A stretch of 64,000 nt of DNA from Candidatus Obscuribacterales bacterium (GTDB taxonomy: Bacteria > Cyanobacteriota > Vampirovibrionia > Obscuribacterales > Obscuribacteraceae): assembly GCA_020050685.1 (NCBI GenBank), contig JAGVKG010000040.1:62001-126000 (forward strand), written 5' to 3'. Every line of letters starts with the position of its first letter. The first letter of the stretch is position 1. The notes below the pieces were generated by a model that was not told the origin of the DNA, searched no databases, and saw only the letters and a program-made list of their open reading frames with translations. This document shows positions 52,355-61,307 of the stretch, piece by piece. The position numbers were made by a program, and so were the translations under genes.

Positions 52355-53896
52355 ATGGCAAAATTCTACGTCACCACTGCTATTGACTATGTAAATGCAG
52401 CACCGCATATCGGGCATGCCTACGAAAAAATTGCTGCTGACATTTTGGCTCGTTATCACAGATTGAAGGGTGACGATGTTTACTTTCAGACAGGCGTAGA
52501 TGAGCATGGCTCGAACGTGGAAAAGGCTGCTTTGAGAGCGGAAATTCCCGCCAAAGTCTTTTGCGATCAAATGACGGAAAAGTTCAAGCATGCTTGGGAT
52601 AAGCTTGGTCTTTCTTACGATCACTTCTTCCGTACGACCGACCAAAGCCATTATCAAGCAGTGCAAGGTTTGTTCCGCAAAATGCTTGCCAAAGGCGATA
52701 TATACAAGGGCACTTATAAAGGGCTTTATTGCGAAGGTTGTGAGGACTTCAAGCGCGATCGCGATTTGGATGAAGACGGCAATTGCCCCAATCACAAAAA
52801 GCCACCATATATGTGTTCCGAAGAGAACTATTTTTTTCGCTTGAGCAAATACAAAGAAGCAATTGGGAAGTGGTTGACTGAAAATCCGGATGTCGTGCAT
52901 CCGGACGGCAGGCGCAAGGAAGTAATCAATCAATTATTTGATCCGGAGCTAACTGATTTTTCCGTCTCACGTTCCAAGGAAAATGTTAGCTGGGGAATTC
53001 CGGTGCCTGATGATCCGGACCATGTAATTTATGTTTGGCTCGATGCTTTAGCTAATTACATTACGGGTATCGGCTACAGCACAGACGAGAAGCAATTTAG
53101 CAATTACTGGCCAGCTGATGTGCATTTGATTGGTAAGGACATTACCAAATTCCATGCAATTTATTGGCCGGCATTTCTCATGTCGGCAGAAGTAGCATTG
53201 CCGAAAAAGATTTCCGTGCATGGCTTTATTACAGTGGAAGGAAAGAAAATCTCCAAGACAATCGGCAATGTCATCGATCCCAATGAATTGGTCGATCAAT
53301 ATGGTGCCGATGCAATTCGTTATTTTCTTTTTGCTGCTACCTCTTTCACTCAAGATGGTGATTTTTCCAAGGTAGACTTTATCAATCGTGTGAATGCCGA
53401 TCTGGCAAACAACCTTGGCAATTTGCTGAATCGCACCTTGACCTTGGTAGAGAAGAATTGCCAAGCCCGTGTGCCGAAGCAAGAGATGAACAATGTTCTG
53501 CGCGAAGAAGCCAACGAAGTTTATGTCATAGCCGGCAAGCATATCGACGGTATGGAATTTGCTAAAGCAATTGAAGCAATTTTTGCTTTAGTAGATCAAT
53601 TAAACAAATACATCAATGATGAAAAACCTTGGGCGCTTTTCAAAGAAGGCAAGACAAGCGAAGGGAATGTAGTGCTTTACACAGCGCTTGATGGATTGAG
53701 GCGCACGGCAATTATGCTTTATCCGTTTTGCCCGCAACTGGCTTGCGCCATTTGGGAACAGTTGGGATACGAAACCGAACTCGATTCCAAAAACGGTAAA
53801 GCAATAAACATCGCTGATTTGATACCGGAAGGTCAAGCTATCCGCAACAAAGGACCAATCTTCAAACGCATTGAAGAGGTTGCGGTCGAAAGCTAA
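52355..53896 (+). CDS. metG: Methionyl-tRNA synthetase
   Basis: The protein has 513 residues from ATG 52355; the frame extends to a TTG at 52301, but 'MAKFYVTTAIDYVNAAPHIG' is the normal family start. The HIGH motif is at 18-21; the KMSKS loop is 'KKISKTIGN' (about residue 297), a KISKT variant. The zinc knuckle is 'CEGCEDFKRDRDLDEDGNCP'. No C-terminal tRNA-binding EMAP domain is present, as in the short bacterial form. A TATAAT box at 52279-52284 may be its promoter. It converges with the CHAP-like relative, 4 bases apart. Confidence 0.96.
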   Translation: MAKFYVTTAIDYVNAAPHIGHAYEKIAADILARYHRLKGDDVYFQTGVDEHGSNVEKAALRAEIPAKVFCDQMTEKFKHAWDKLGLSYDHFFRTTDQSHYQAVQGLFRKMLAKGDIYKGTYKGLYCEGCEDFKRDRDLDEDGNCPNHKKPPYMCSEENYFFRLSKYKEAIGKWLTENPDVVHPDGRRKEVINQLFDPELTDFSVSRSKENVSWGIPVPDDPDHVIYVWLDALANYITGIGYSTDEKQFSNYWPADVHLIGKDITKFHAIYWPAFLMSAEVALPKKISVHGFITVEGKKISKTIGNVIDPNELVDQYGADAIRYFLFAATSFTQDGDFSKVDFINRVNADLANNLGNLLNRTLTLVEKNCQARVPKQEMNNVLREEANEVYVIAGKHIDGMEFAKAIEAIFALVDQLNKYINDEKPWALFKEGKTSEGNVVLYTALDGLRRTAIMLYPFCPQLACAIWEQLGYETELDSKNGKAINIADLIPEGQAIRNKGPIFKRIEEVAVES

Positions 53897-53900
53897 ATCT

Positions 53901-54713
53901 CTAGACGCTTGAAAAACGAAATACTTTCACTTGGGCAAATTGCGGATTGTCAGCAAACAAATGCACGTCCGTTCTTTCCGGCTTGCCGTTTATATCGTGC
54001 AAGACTGTGTCTGATTCAAAGCAAATTGCCGCTTGCTTGGGTCTGTCCTGGCAATCATAACCAAGGATGAAGTCACCCTTTTGAATTTGTCCGGGTTCTT
54101 TCAGGCAAGTAAAACCATTTTGCTCTTGACTCAAAAATTGTGAAAGCGCGTCGATGCTGGCACCAATTTTGGCTGGCCCATATGCGGCCTGCAAGGCAGA
54201 GGCTAAAAGTGATCCTGAACTGATAAGCGATGATTGTTCTGCAAAACCCTGATAAGTTTTGGTAATTTTGGCAATGGCAGAAACTAATTCGGGCCAAAAG
54301 GGCATAGACTGCTTGGCGCAATGGTGTGCTTGCCTAGGTCTATTAAAATGTACGTCATGTTTTAGCTCGGCTTTGTCGTCCAGTTTGGGATCGAGATAGA
54401 ATGCCAGTGGTTCCGGACTACCCGGCAAGCGTTTTGTCAGAGAGTATTTTTTGATTGGATTTTGCTGAGCTTGATAATAACTTGGTATGGCATCAAGACT
54501 TTCGTTTTTCAAAAAGCCTGTCAGTCTCAGGTTCTCTCTGCTCTCGTTGTCTGTGGCTGGTACTTGCTCAACTTTTCTTGAACTAGGATGTTCGTATTGG
54601 ATATTGAGTATGCGTGCAGAAGTATCTGCCGATTCTCCATGGAACAACTCGTCCAACCATTGAACGGAAGAGTCACCCAATGTGCAAGCGTCTGCTGTTT
54701 TGACAGTCATCAT
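53901..54713 (-). CDS. Hypothetical protein, probable inactive relative of the CHAP-like hydrolase
   Basis: The protein has 270 residues from ATG 54713 (a TTG at 54728 adds five). There is no signal peptide. Residues 1-160 are unassigned. The C-terminal 110 residues parallel the CHAP-like domain of 14344-16203: 'SSGSLLASALQAAYG' lies where the nucleophile Cys motif should be, 'IQKGDFILGYD' parallels 'AQKDDIVVRR', and 'KQAAICFESD' replaces the His strand. Cys and His of the catalytic pair are missing, so a binding or structural role is more likely. The homology is inferred by eye. Confidence 0.5.
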   Translation of the reverse strand: MMTVKTADACTLGDSSVQWLDELFHGESADTSARILNIQYEHPSSRKVEQVPATDNESRENLRLTGFLKNESLDAIPSYYQAQQNPIKKYSLTKRLPGSPEPLAFYLDPKLDDKAELKHDVHFNRPRQAHHCAKQSMPFWPELVSAIAKITKTYQGFAEQSSLISSGSLLASALQAAYGPAKIGASIDALSQFLSQEQNGFTCLKEPGQIQKGDFILGYDCQDRPKQAAICFESDTVLHDINGKPERTDVHLFADNPQFAQVKVFRFSSV

Positions 54714-54837
54714 CAATTCTTGCCCCAATAATTTATATTGGATTGACTATAAGGCTAGCGACTAGGCAAAGCAATTGCTTGCGGCTGATATTTTATCTTC
54801 GCCATGACGGTTTTCCCCACTTCGGCGTTTAATAAAG

Positions 54838-55266
54838 CTATTCAATCATGAAATTAGTGCCGCCAACTGTAACGATGTCACCTCTTTGTAGAGCCTCCCG
54901 GTCGAGGATTTCAGCACCATTTACCTTGGTGCCATTCTTGCTGCCTAAATCCTCAATCCAAAATTGACCTTCTTCAAAGGTAATTGAGCAATGATATCGC
55001 GAGATATAAGGATCTTCCGTTAGGGTTACTTCGTTGGTTGGATCGCGACCAATGGTCATTCTATTAGTGGTAAGCCGGACTGATTTTACCGGTCCCAGTT
55101 CCACAAGCGAGATGACTTCGCGAGGCTTGGGCTGACTGGTTGAATCAGTCGGTTTTTGCAGGGAAGCACGGCGGCTTGCGCAAAACTTGCACTGGCCATC
55201 TTCTATTACCTGCATGCAAAATTTGCATAGAACTACGGTTGGCTTATGTGGGACGTTTGCACTCAC
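54838..55266 (-). CDS. Zinc-ribbon FHA-domain protein
   Basis: The protein has 142 residues. A short Cys4 ribbon ('CKFCMQVIEDGQCKFC') is followed by a complete FHA domain at about 55-140: 'MTIGRDPTNEVTL', 'YISRYHCSITFEEGQFWIED' and 'LGSKNGTKVNG'. FHA domains bind phosphothreonine peptides, so it probably reads Ser/Thr kinase signalling; no kinase is in the window. A 9-bp inverted repeat (55330-55360) lies upstream. Confidence 0.9.
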   Translation of the reverse strand: MSANVPHKPTVVLCKFCMQVIEDGQCKFCASRRASLQKPTDSTSQPKPREVISLVELGPVKSVRLTTNRMTIGRDPTNEVTLTEDPYISRYHCSITFEEGQFWIEDLGSKNGTKVNGAEILDREALQRGDIVTVGGTNFMIE

Positions 55267-55329
55267 AAATAAATTATCCTCTCACGCCCAAAAATTCGAA
55301 TCCCGTACTTGTCTATATTAGTACAGCTC

Positions 55330-55360
55330 TTTCAATTGATGCCAATGTCGCCAATTGAAA
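55330..55360. promoter_or_regulatory. Inverted repeat upstream of the FHA gene
   Basis: TTTCAATTG (55330-55338) and CAATTGAAA (55352-55360) are perfect 9-bp arms 13 bases apart, further flanked by GTAC on both sides. On the minus strand a TAATAT -10-like box lies just downstream, so the repeat would sit around -35 of the FHA gene. It could be an operator. Confidence 0.4.
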
Positions 55361-55463
55361 ACGTACCCCACCGCCTCATATTACTAACCTTATCATGCCC
55401 AAATGAACTCTAAATGAAGTTAAGAAACTTAATCAAACGAGGCAATATTGCCCATGGAAGGCT

Positions 55464-57308
55464 CTAATTTATCTTCTTCTTTGGTGCTTGAGCAGTCTCA
55501 ATACCAAAGAATTTTTCCAGCACCTGGCGGGCTAGCGGTGCTGCTGTAGAGCCGCCGTGGCCGCCATGTTCAACAAAAGCACAAATGGCAATTCTTGGTT
55601 TATCAGCCGGTGCATAACATGCAAACCAAGCATGAGTCTTTGAGCCCATGGGTGGTGCCTCGGCCGAACCGGTTTTACCAGCTACTTCCACGTTGCCAAG
55701 CCGGGTGGCGCCCCCTGTACCCGAGGCTACGACTGCCTTGAGTCCTTTGAGGACAATGTCCAAATATTCCGGTTTGAACTTGACGATCTCAGGTCTTGGG
55801 GGCGGGATTTGGCGCTCGCCAATTTTAATGGCAAAGTGTAAGTTAGGTACTTGTCCCTTCATGCCAATGCCGGAAAATATGCGCACAGCTTGTGTCGGCG
55901 TGATGTCCACGAAAGACTGACCAATAGACATATGTAATGTGTTGCCTGGATACCATTTTTCTTTGTAGACCCGAAGTTTCCAGGCTGAATCCGGCACCAC
56001 TCCCACACCTTCATGTGGTAATTCAATGCCGGTTGGTCTGGTCGCCCCAAGCTTTACGCCCCAGTTTCTTATTTGCTCCGGAGTCATGTGCAAGGCCATT
56101 TGATAGAAGGCAGAATCGCGCGACCAAGCTAGACATTTCACCAAGTCATAAAGTCCAGGCGTGGATGTCCAATCGTGGAAGAAGAAATTGCCCAAGGCAA
56201 TGCCACCAGATACTTGTAACTTTGTATCCGGCTTAACTACTTTAGCGTCCAAGGCAGCTAAAAGTGTAACGGCTTTCCAGATTGATCCGGGTGGAAATGA
56301 GTGGACGGCGCGATTGAACAAAGGATGATCTGGAGCGTTTATCTGCTTCCAAACTTCCGGCGTAATCCGTCGCGTGAAGACATTTGGATCAAAGCTGGGC
56401 CGCGAGACCATGGCTAAGACCTCGCCGGTTTGTGGATCAATAGCGACAATTGCGCCGTGCCGTTCGCCTAAAGCATCAAAGGCAACTTTCTGTAAATCTA
56501 AATCCAAAGACAAAACTAAGGGCAAGCCGGCAACTGGTTCCTTAGTAATTTTGGGTTTAGCAGTAGCGGCAGAAAATGATTGTCCGGCAGCATTGACGCG
56601 TACTCTTTGTTGTCCGTCAATGCCTCTCAATTGATCGTCAAAAATCCGTTCAATGCCGTCTTGGCCAATGATGTCGCCCATGCGTCTTTCTGGTCTGCGC
56701 TTCAATTGATTCTGGGTGATTTCACCGGTGTAACCAATCACGTGAGCAAACAATGGACCTTGAGGATAATTGCGGCTGATGTCTGGCAAGATATCGATGC
56801 CAGGCAAGAAAAGTTTTTGTTCGTAAAAGCGGCCGACAGTATTCAAATCCAAGTTGTGCTCAATTACGACTGGCACCACTGAGCCTGAAAGTTTTGCTTT
56901 TTCTAAGTCGGCAAGAATCTCACTTGCCGGTCTTGAGAGAATTGGTGAGAGACGGATTGCCAGATCTTCGGTATTGTCCAATTGCAAGGGAATGGCAGTC
57001 ATTGACAAAGACTGTTTGTTGGTGGCAATCAAATTGCCATGGCGATCGTAAATCAATCCTCGTGGTGCACGCAGGAAAGTTACACGCGTGGAATTTTCCA
57101 AGGACCAAGCACGATAATATTTTGACTGGAGAATTTGCAGCCAAAGCAGTCGTGCTACCAGCGCTCCCATGCAGATGAAGATCAAAAGACAAAGCACGAC
57201 AGCCTTTTTCTTGGCGTCGACAATGACTAGTGGTTCTTGCCTGGCAGGAGACTGAGGCAAGGGATATTCAGGAGTGCTGTCGCTGGATTTTCCATCAATC
57301 TGTTTCAT
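55464..57308 (-). CDS. mrdA: Penicillin-binding protein 2 (elongation transpeptidase)
   Basis: The protein has 614 residues from ATG 57308, just after the mreD stop; a TTG at 57338 would overlap mreD. A single N-terminal membrane anchor ('VLCLLIFICMGALVARLLWL') is followed by the PBP dimerisation domain ('APRGLIYDRHGNLIATN') and the transpeptidase with the SxxK motif in 'FPPGSIWKAVTLL' (about 341) and 'VAGKTGSAEAP' (KTG, about 545). It crosslinks peptidoglycan during side-wall growth with MreBCD and RodZ. It is the last gene of the mre operon. Confidence 0.95.
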   Translation of the reverse strand: MKQIDGKSSDSTPEYPLPQSPARQEPLVIVDAKKKAVVLCLLIFICMGALVARLLWLQILQSKYYRAWSLENSTRVTFLRAPRGLIYDRHGNLIATNKQSLSMTAIPLQLDNTEDLAIRLSPILSRPASEILADLEKAKLSGSVVPVVIEHNLDLNTVGRFYEQKLFLPGIDILPDISRNYPQGPLFAHVIGYTGEITQNQLKRRPERRMGDIIGQDGIERIFDDQLRGIDGQQRVRVNAAGQSFSAATAKPKITKEPVAGLPLVLSLDLDLQKVAFDALGERHGAIVAIDPQTGEVLAMVSRPSFDPNVFTRRITPEVWKQINAPDHPLFNRAVHSFPPGSIWKAVTLLAALDAKVVKPDTKLQVSGGIALGNFFFHDWTSTPGLYDLVKCLAWSRDSAFYQMALHMTPEQIRNWGVKLGATRPTGIELPHEGVGVVPDSAWKLRVYKEKWYPGNTLHMSIGQSFVDITPTQAVRIFSGIGMKGQVPNLHFAIKIGERQIPPPRPEIVKFKPEYLDIVLKGLKAVVASGTGGATRLGNVEVAGKTGSAEAPPMGSKTHAWFACYAPADKPRIAICAFVEHGGHGGSTAAPLARQVLEKFFGIETAQAPKKKIN

Positions 57309-57316
57309 CGTCGGGT

Positions 57317-57928
57317 TTATTGCTCCAGTTGTTCCCAATACCGATTGAACAAGAATTCATGCCAGGTATGTAATGGGAAATAAATGAAAGGAGCAATGAG
57401 GGCATTGAGCAAACTTTCCGGTAGGGCAATTTGGGCCAAGTGTTCAAAGGTTGCCGGTCTGCCGCACAAAGATAATTGCCAAGCCATAATTGCTTCTGCC
57501 AGAACTGTGGCAAACAAAGTCAATGGAATGCACATGAGTGTTTCTTTGTTTATGTGGCGGCCGGCAAAGTAGCCGGCAATCCAACCGATGAGCGGAAAAC
57601 AAATTGGATAGACCGGAATTACCGATGCATAAAGGGCGGCAACAAACGCACCAACCAAGGCACCACTAAGAGAGCCGGAGGCTAATTGGTGTAAAAAGAT
57701 TTCCAATGTGCTGCGACGGCGCAACTCGTCGGCACTAATGCGAGGCAGGTCTGTGGGAAAGACATAGCCCCAAAGAATGACTAAGGTCAAAGGCAAATTG
57801 CAGATTGCCCCTTGGAACATGAAGTGATTGAGAATGGTGACTTGAAATGTCCAAGCTAATAAGCAAACAAAGGCAGCTAAGCCATAGTCAATGACTTTCT
57901 TTCTCGTACGCATTGAAAGTATTGCCAT
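57317..57928 (-). CDS. mreD: Rod-shape-determining protein MreD
   Basis: The protein has 203 residues and is strongly hydrophobic with about five membrane segments ('GLAAFVCLLAWTFQVTIL', 'LPLTLVILWGYVFP', 'SGALVGAFVAALYASVIPVY', 'FPLIGWIAGYFAG', 'LFATVLAEAIMAW'). Sequence conservation in this family is low; the position between mreC and mrdA and the topology make the call. ATG 57928 has GAGGA upstream. An extra hydrophilic loop ('ISADELRRRSTLEIF') sits between helices 2 and 3. Confidence 0.9.
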   Translation of the reverse strand: MAILSMRTRKKVIDYGLAAFVCLLAWTFQVTILNHFMFQGAICNLPLTLVILWGYVFPTDLPRISADELRRRSTLEIFLHQLASGSLSGALVGAFVAALYASVIPVYPICFPLIGWIAGYFAGRHINKETLMCIPLTLFATVLAEAIMAWQLSLCGRPATFEHLAQIALPESLLNALIAPFIYFPLHTWHEFLFNRYWEQLEQ

Positions 57929-57956
57929 GACTTATCCTCGACGTTTGAAACAATGC

Positions 57957-58763
57957 TTAGAGCGATTGTGGTGGCACAATTAGAACCTGGGTCAAATCAA
58001 GCAAATTCTCGGAAAGTTTTACTTCGATAGACAAAGTGGTGCCGTTTTTGTCACGCTGGACGCCGGCTACTTGTCCAATCGGGTGTTCGGAAGGGAAAAT
58101 GCCACCATTGCCTAATGCCACCACTTTGTCGCCCACTTCCACGGCTGTACCGACTGGAATAAAGTCAATTGATGGCGGTGCTTTCTGGTGTCCGGTCAAA
58201 ACGCCAGGTTGATTGATTCGAGGAATAATCACACCAATTTTTTGATCCGGGTCTGTCAACAAACGAACTACTGAGGCATTTTCTGAAACACTGATGATTT
58301 GGCCGACAATGCCACTTGAAGTAATTACTGCCGAGCCAATCTTTATATGATCTTTGGCGCCACGATCGAGTGTTACTTGTTCGAACCAATTGTCCGGGTT
58401 TCTGGCAATCACATCGGCAGCCAAAGTCGGTAATTCCAAATGATTGCGCAGGGAAAGTAAAGCGCGCAGTTTTTCGATATCGCCTGCTTGCCGTTTGGCC
58501 TTGCCCAATTCCAATTGAGATTCGGCCAACTGTTTTTCCAGCGTCTTGATTTTGGCTGATGCTTCTAAAAGCTCTTTAGCTAGGTGACCCGCCGAATGAA
58601 CTTGATAAGCAGACTTGGAAAAAATCGAAGAAATGATTGTATGAGTGGTAAGGACAAAGCCGCTCACAGGCCCGGAGACCAACCAAATCAAAATCAATAG
58701 AAAACTGATTTCAGCAACTTGTGCTGAAGAAATGGGCAATCTTGATTGACCGGTTGCGGACAA
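57957..58763 (-). CDS. mreC: Rod-shape-determining protein MreC
   Basis: The protein has 268 residues from TTG 58763, supported by GGAGG six bases upstream and only 17 bases after mreB. It has one N-terminal membrane helix ('ISFLLILIWLVSGPVSGFVL'), a coiled coil ('KELLEASAKIKTLEKQLAES') and the periplasmic beta domain ('ADVIARNPDNWFEQVTLDRG', 'SSGIVGQIISV', 'TDPDQKIGVII'). MreC links MreB with PBP2 in the elongasome. Confidence 0.95.
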   Translation of the reverse strand: MSATGQSRLPISSAQVAEISFLLILIWLVSGPVSGFVLTTHTIISSIFSKSAYQVHSAGHLAKELLEASAKIKTLEKQLAESQLELGKAKRQAGDIEKLRALLSLRNHLELPTLAADVIARNPDNWFEQVTLDRGAKDHIKIGSAVITSSGIVGQIISVSENASVVRLLTDPDQKIGVIIPRINQPGVLTGHQKAPPSIDFIPVGTAVEVGDKVVALGNGGIFPSEHPIGQVAGVQRDKNGTTLSIEVKLSENLLDLTQVLIVPPQSL

Positions 58764-58780
58764 TTCTTGCCTCCGTAAAT

Positions 58781-59809
58781 CTAGACGTCACAAACCGCTT
58801 GCTCGAGTACTCGGCGGAGTGCCGGATCGGAAAGCATTCTGCCTGTGCCGATTGCAACGCAGGAAAGTGGATCTTCAGCAATGAAAACCGGTACTTCTGT
58901 TTCGTTAGAAATCAACTCGTCCAAACCGGAAAGCAAGGCGCCTCCACCAGCAAGAACAATGCCACGATTGAAAATGTCGGCAGCCAATTCTGGCGGTGTG
59001 CGCTCAAGCGTACGCTTGATGGCCTCGACAATTTGAATTAAAGGCTCGGCAATTGATTCTCTTACTTCACCACGTGAAATGGTTACCGTGCGTGGCAAGC
59101 CATTGATTAGATTCAGTCCGCGCACATCATACTTGTCGTTGTCTTGCGTTTTGTAAGCGGAACCGAGACGGAATTTGATTTCTTCGGCGGTGCGCTCACC
59201 AATGGCTAAGCTGTGCACTTTCTTCATGTATTGCATGATTGCTTCATTCAGTTCATCGCCAGCTACGCGAATTGACTCATTGACAACAATGCCTGACAAA
59301 GAACAAACAGCAACTTCGGTTGTACCACCACCAATATCAACAATCATCGAACCAGTTGGTTCGGTTACCGGTAGTCCGGCACCAATTGCAGCTGCCATCG
59401 GTTCTTCCGGTAAAAATGTTTGACCAGCACCAGCATTGTAAGCCGCATCGCGCACGGCACGCTTTTCAACGGCCGTTACACCGGATGGCACACCAATGGC
59501 AATGTCCGGCTTCATGAAGCTTCTGCGGCCAATGACGCGCTCGATAAATTTCTCTAGCATCAATCTTGCATACTTGAAATCAGCAATCACACCATCGCGC
59601 ATTGGGCGGGTGGCCTTAATGCCTTGTGGTGTGCGGCCAATCATGGCCCGGGCTTCTTCACCGACGGCAAGCACAACTCGTGTCTCATCGTCGACAGCAA
59701 CCACCGATGGTTCGCGCAGGACAATACCGCGATTATCTACGTAGATAAGAGTGTTTGCGGTGCCCAGATCAATGCCGATTGCACGGCTAAAATGACGTTT
59801 CATAAACAT
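58781..59809 (-). CDS. mreB: Rod-shape-determining actin homologue MreB
   Basis: The protein has 342 residues from ATG 59809; the open frame runs another 100 codons upstream, but those residues are unrelated to MreB and overlap hfq. It has the phosphate loops 'IGIDLGTANTLIYVDNRG' and 'MIVDIGGGTTEVAVCSLSG', adenosine loop 'IVLAGGGALLSGLDELI', and 'ATRPMRDGVIADF'. The actin-like filament positions wall synthesis. It is first of mreB-mreC-mreD-mrdA. Confidence 0.97.
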   Translation of the reverse strand: MFMKRHFSRAIGIDLGTANTLIYVDNRGIVLREPSVVAVDDETRVVLAVGEEARAMIGRTPQGIKATRPMRDGVIADFKYARLMLEKFIERVIGRRSFMKPDIAIGVPSGVTAVEKRAVRDAAYNAGAGQTFLPEEPMAAAIGAGLPVTEPTGSMIVDIGGGTTEVAVCSLSGIVVNESIRVAGDELNEAIMQYMKKVHSLAIGERTAEEIKFRLGSAYKTQDNDKYDVRGLNLINGLPRTVTISRGEVRESIAEPLIQIVEAIKRTLERTPPELAADIFNRGIVLAGGGALLSGLDELISNETEVPVFIAEDPLSCVAIGTGRMLSDPALRRVLEQAVCDV

Positions 59810-59888
59810 GGATGAATTGCTATAACCTGCAAGGAGAGACCACTTAAGTGTAACACTAAATCTTGCTTTATATAGATGGTTTGCAGAA

Positions 59889-60113
59889 TTATTGCTTGGA
59901 AGCCACTTTGTAAGCCAAAACCGCTGATCTGAGAATTGTGATTTGCTCTTCGCCATTGGCTTGAATTGAAAATGCATGCTCATCAAACCAGCGTAATTTG
60001 CCGGCAAGGCGGTCGCCGTTGCTAAGTAGAAACTCAATGTTAGTTTGCTCGCGAATGAATCGCTGGATTTCGGCCACAGACGGCCCTTTGCTATCCGGTC
60101 CACTGGCAAACAT
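59889..60113 (-). CDS. hfq: Hfq-like RNA-binding protein
   Basis: The protein has 74 residues with a single Sm fold: Sm1-like 'NIEFLLSNGDRLAGKLRWFD' and Sm2-like 'QITILRSAVLAYKVAS'. The spacing and the 'R-W-F/Q-D' turn resemble cyanobacterial Hfq, which lacks the YKHAI motif of enterobacterial Hfq; RNA binding and pilus-related roles are known for that group. It lies 79 bases before mreB and is likely on a shared transcript or its own short one. Confidence 0.85.
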   Translation of the reverse strand: MFASGPDSKGPSVAEIQRFIREQTNIEFLLSNGDRLAGKLRWFDEHAFSIQANGEEQITILRSAVLAYKVASKQ

Positions 60114-60268
60114 AAGTGCTGATAATATCCTTAGCGACTACCACTACCAAATTGAGAGTATCTAAGAGTAACCTACCGCAAGCTCTGAGTTTTAATCAAG
60201 CCCGGATTGAACCTGGAAAGACCGAAATTGCGGCCACGTGGCAAAATTGTTGCCCTAAACCGTCAGAA

Positions 60269-61180
60269 TTAATTATTGCCTTTGGCAGAACTGGTGGCTT
60301 TGACGCTGGCAGCAGGTTTTGCCGCCTCACCATACTCATAAAATCCGCGACCGGTTTTGCGTCCTAAATGTCCGGCGGAAACCAGCTGACGCAATATTGG
60401 GCAAGCACGATATTTCGGATCACCAAAGCCAGCTTGCAGTGTTTCCAATATATGCAAGACGATGTCCAAGCCGACAAAATCAGCTAATGCCAGAGGTCCC
60501 ATCGGGTGGTTGTAACCAAGTGTCATGCCCATGTCGATTTCCTCTGGTGTGGAAAGACCTTCCATCAAAGCAAAAGCCGCTTCGTTAATCAAAACCATTC
60601 CCAAACGCGTGGTAATAAATCCCGGCATGTCCTTGGAAGAAATGATCACTTTGCCTAATTGTGTACCAAATTGGCGAATCTTATCTTGGGTTTCGTCCGA
60701 TGTATCAAGACCAGGAATAATCTCCAAAAGCTTCATGATGTGCGCTGGTGAGAAGAAATGCATACCAATGAATCGACTGGCACGATTGGTGGATGCAGCC
60801 AGTCGCGTAATTGGTAGAGAAGAAGTGTTTGAAGCAAAAATTGCTTGTGGTTTGCAAGTCTTGTCGAGAATGGCAAACAATTCTTTTTTGGCTTCTAAAT
60901 CTTCGGCAATCGCTTCAATGACAAGATCTGCATCGTGAGCGTCCTTGTCTTCTTGGCTGAATTTAATTCGCCTCAATGCCGATTGCGCTTGTTCGTCTGA
61001 GAGAAAGTTTTTCTCGACTGAAGTCTTGGCAAGCTTTGCAAGAGTGGCTTGAGCCTTTTCCAGGGCTCCTGGAAACAAGTCATACATTGTTACCCGGCAA
61101 TTGGTCTTTGTGGCAATCAAGTAAGCAATACCTGTGCCCATGAAACCGGAACCAGCAATAAAAACATTGGAAAAGGACAT
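60269..61180 (-). CDS. hbd: 3-hydroxyacyl-CoA (3-hydroxybutyryl-CoA) dehydrogenase
   Basis: The protein has 303 residues. The NAD-binding start is 'VFIAGSGFMGTGIAYLIA'; catalytic parts include 'DLVIEAIAEDLEAKKELFAI', 'SNTSSLPIT', 'GMHFFSPAHIMKLLEII' (active His) and 'GYNHPMGPLALADFVGLDIV'. The tail is Ala/Lys/Ser rich. It oxidises 3-hydroxyacyl-CoA in beta-oxidation or reduces acetoacetyl-CoA in the reverse route. It is divergent from the biotin carboxylase gene. Confidence 0.93.
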   Translation of the reverse strand: MSFSNVFIAGSGFMGTGIAYLIATKTNCRVTMYDLFPGALEKAQATLAKLAKTSVEKNFLSDEQAQSALRRIKFSQEDKDAHDADLVIEAIAEDLEAKKELFAILDKTCKPQAIFASNTSSLPITRLAASTNRASRFIGMHFFSPAHIMKLLEIIPGLDTSDETQDKIRQFGTQLGKVIISSKDMPGFITTRLGMVLINEAAFALMEGLSTPEEIDMGMTLGYNHPMGPLALADFVGLDIVLHILETLQAGFGDPKYRACPILRQLVSAGHLGRKTGRGFYEYGEAAKPAASVKATSSAKGNN

Positions 61181-61307
61181 TGGGCCTTATCTCCTGTAAA
61201 GTGGGAATGGCGGCGCTTTGCAACTTGGCGTTTGTAACCGGCAAAGCGAAGTTACATTATTCCTAATAATATGATCTGGTGCAATGCAAAGGTTTATATT
61301 TGATGTC

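Noticed and set aside
59810-60109. N-terminal extension of MreB to 60109
   Set aside because: The extra 100 residues do not resemble MreB, overlap the hfq gene, and a normal start exists at 59809.
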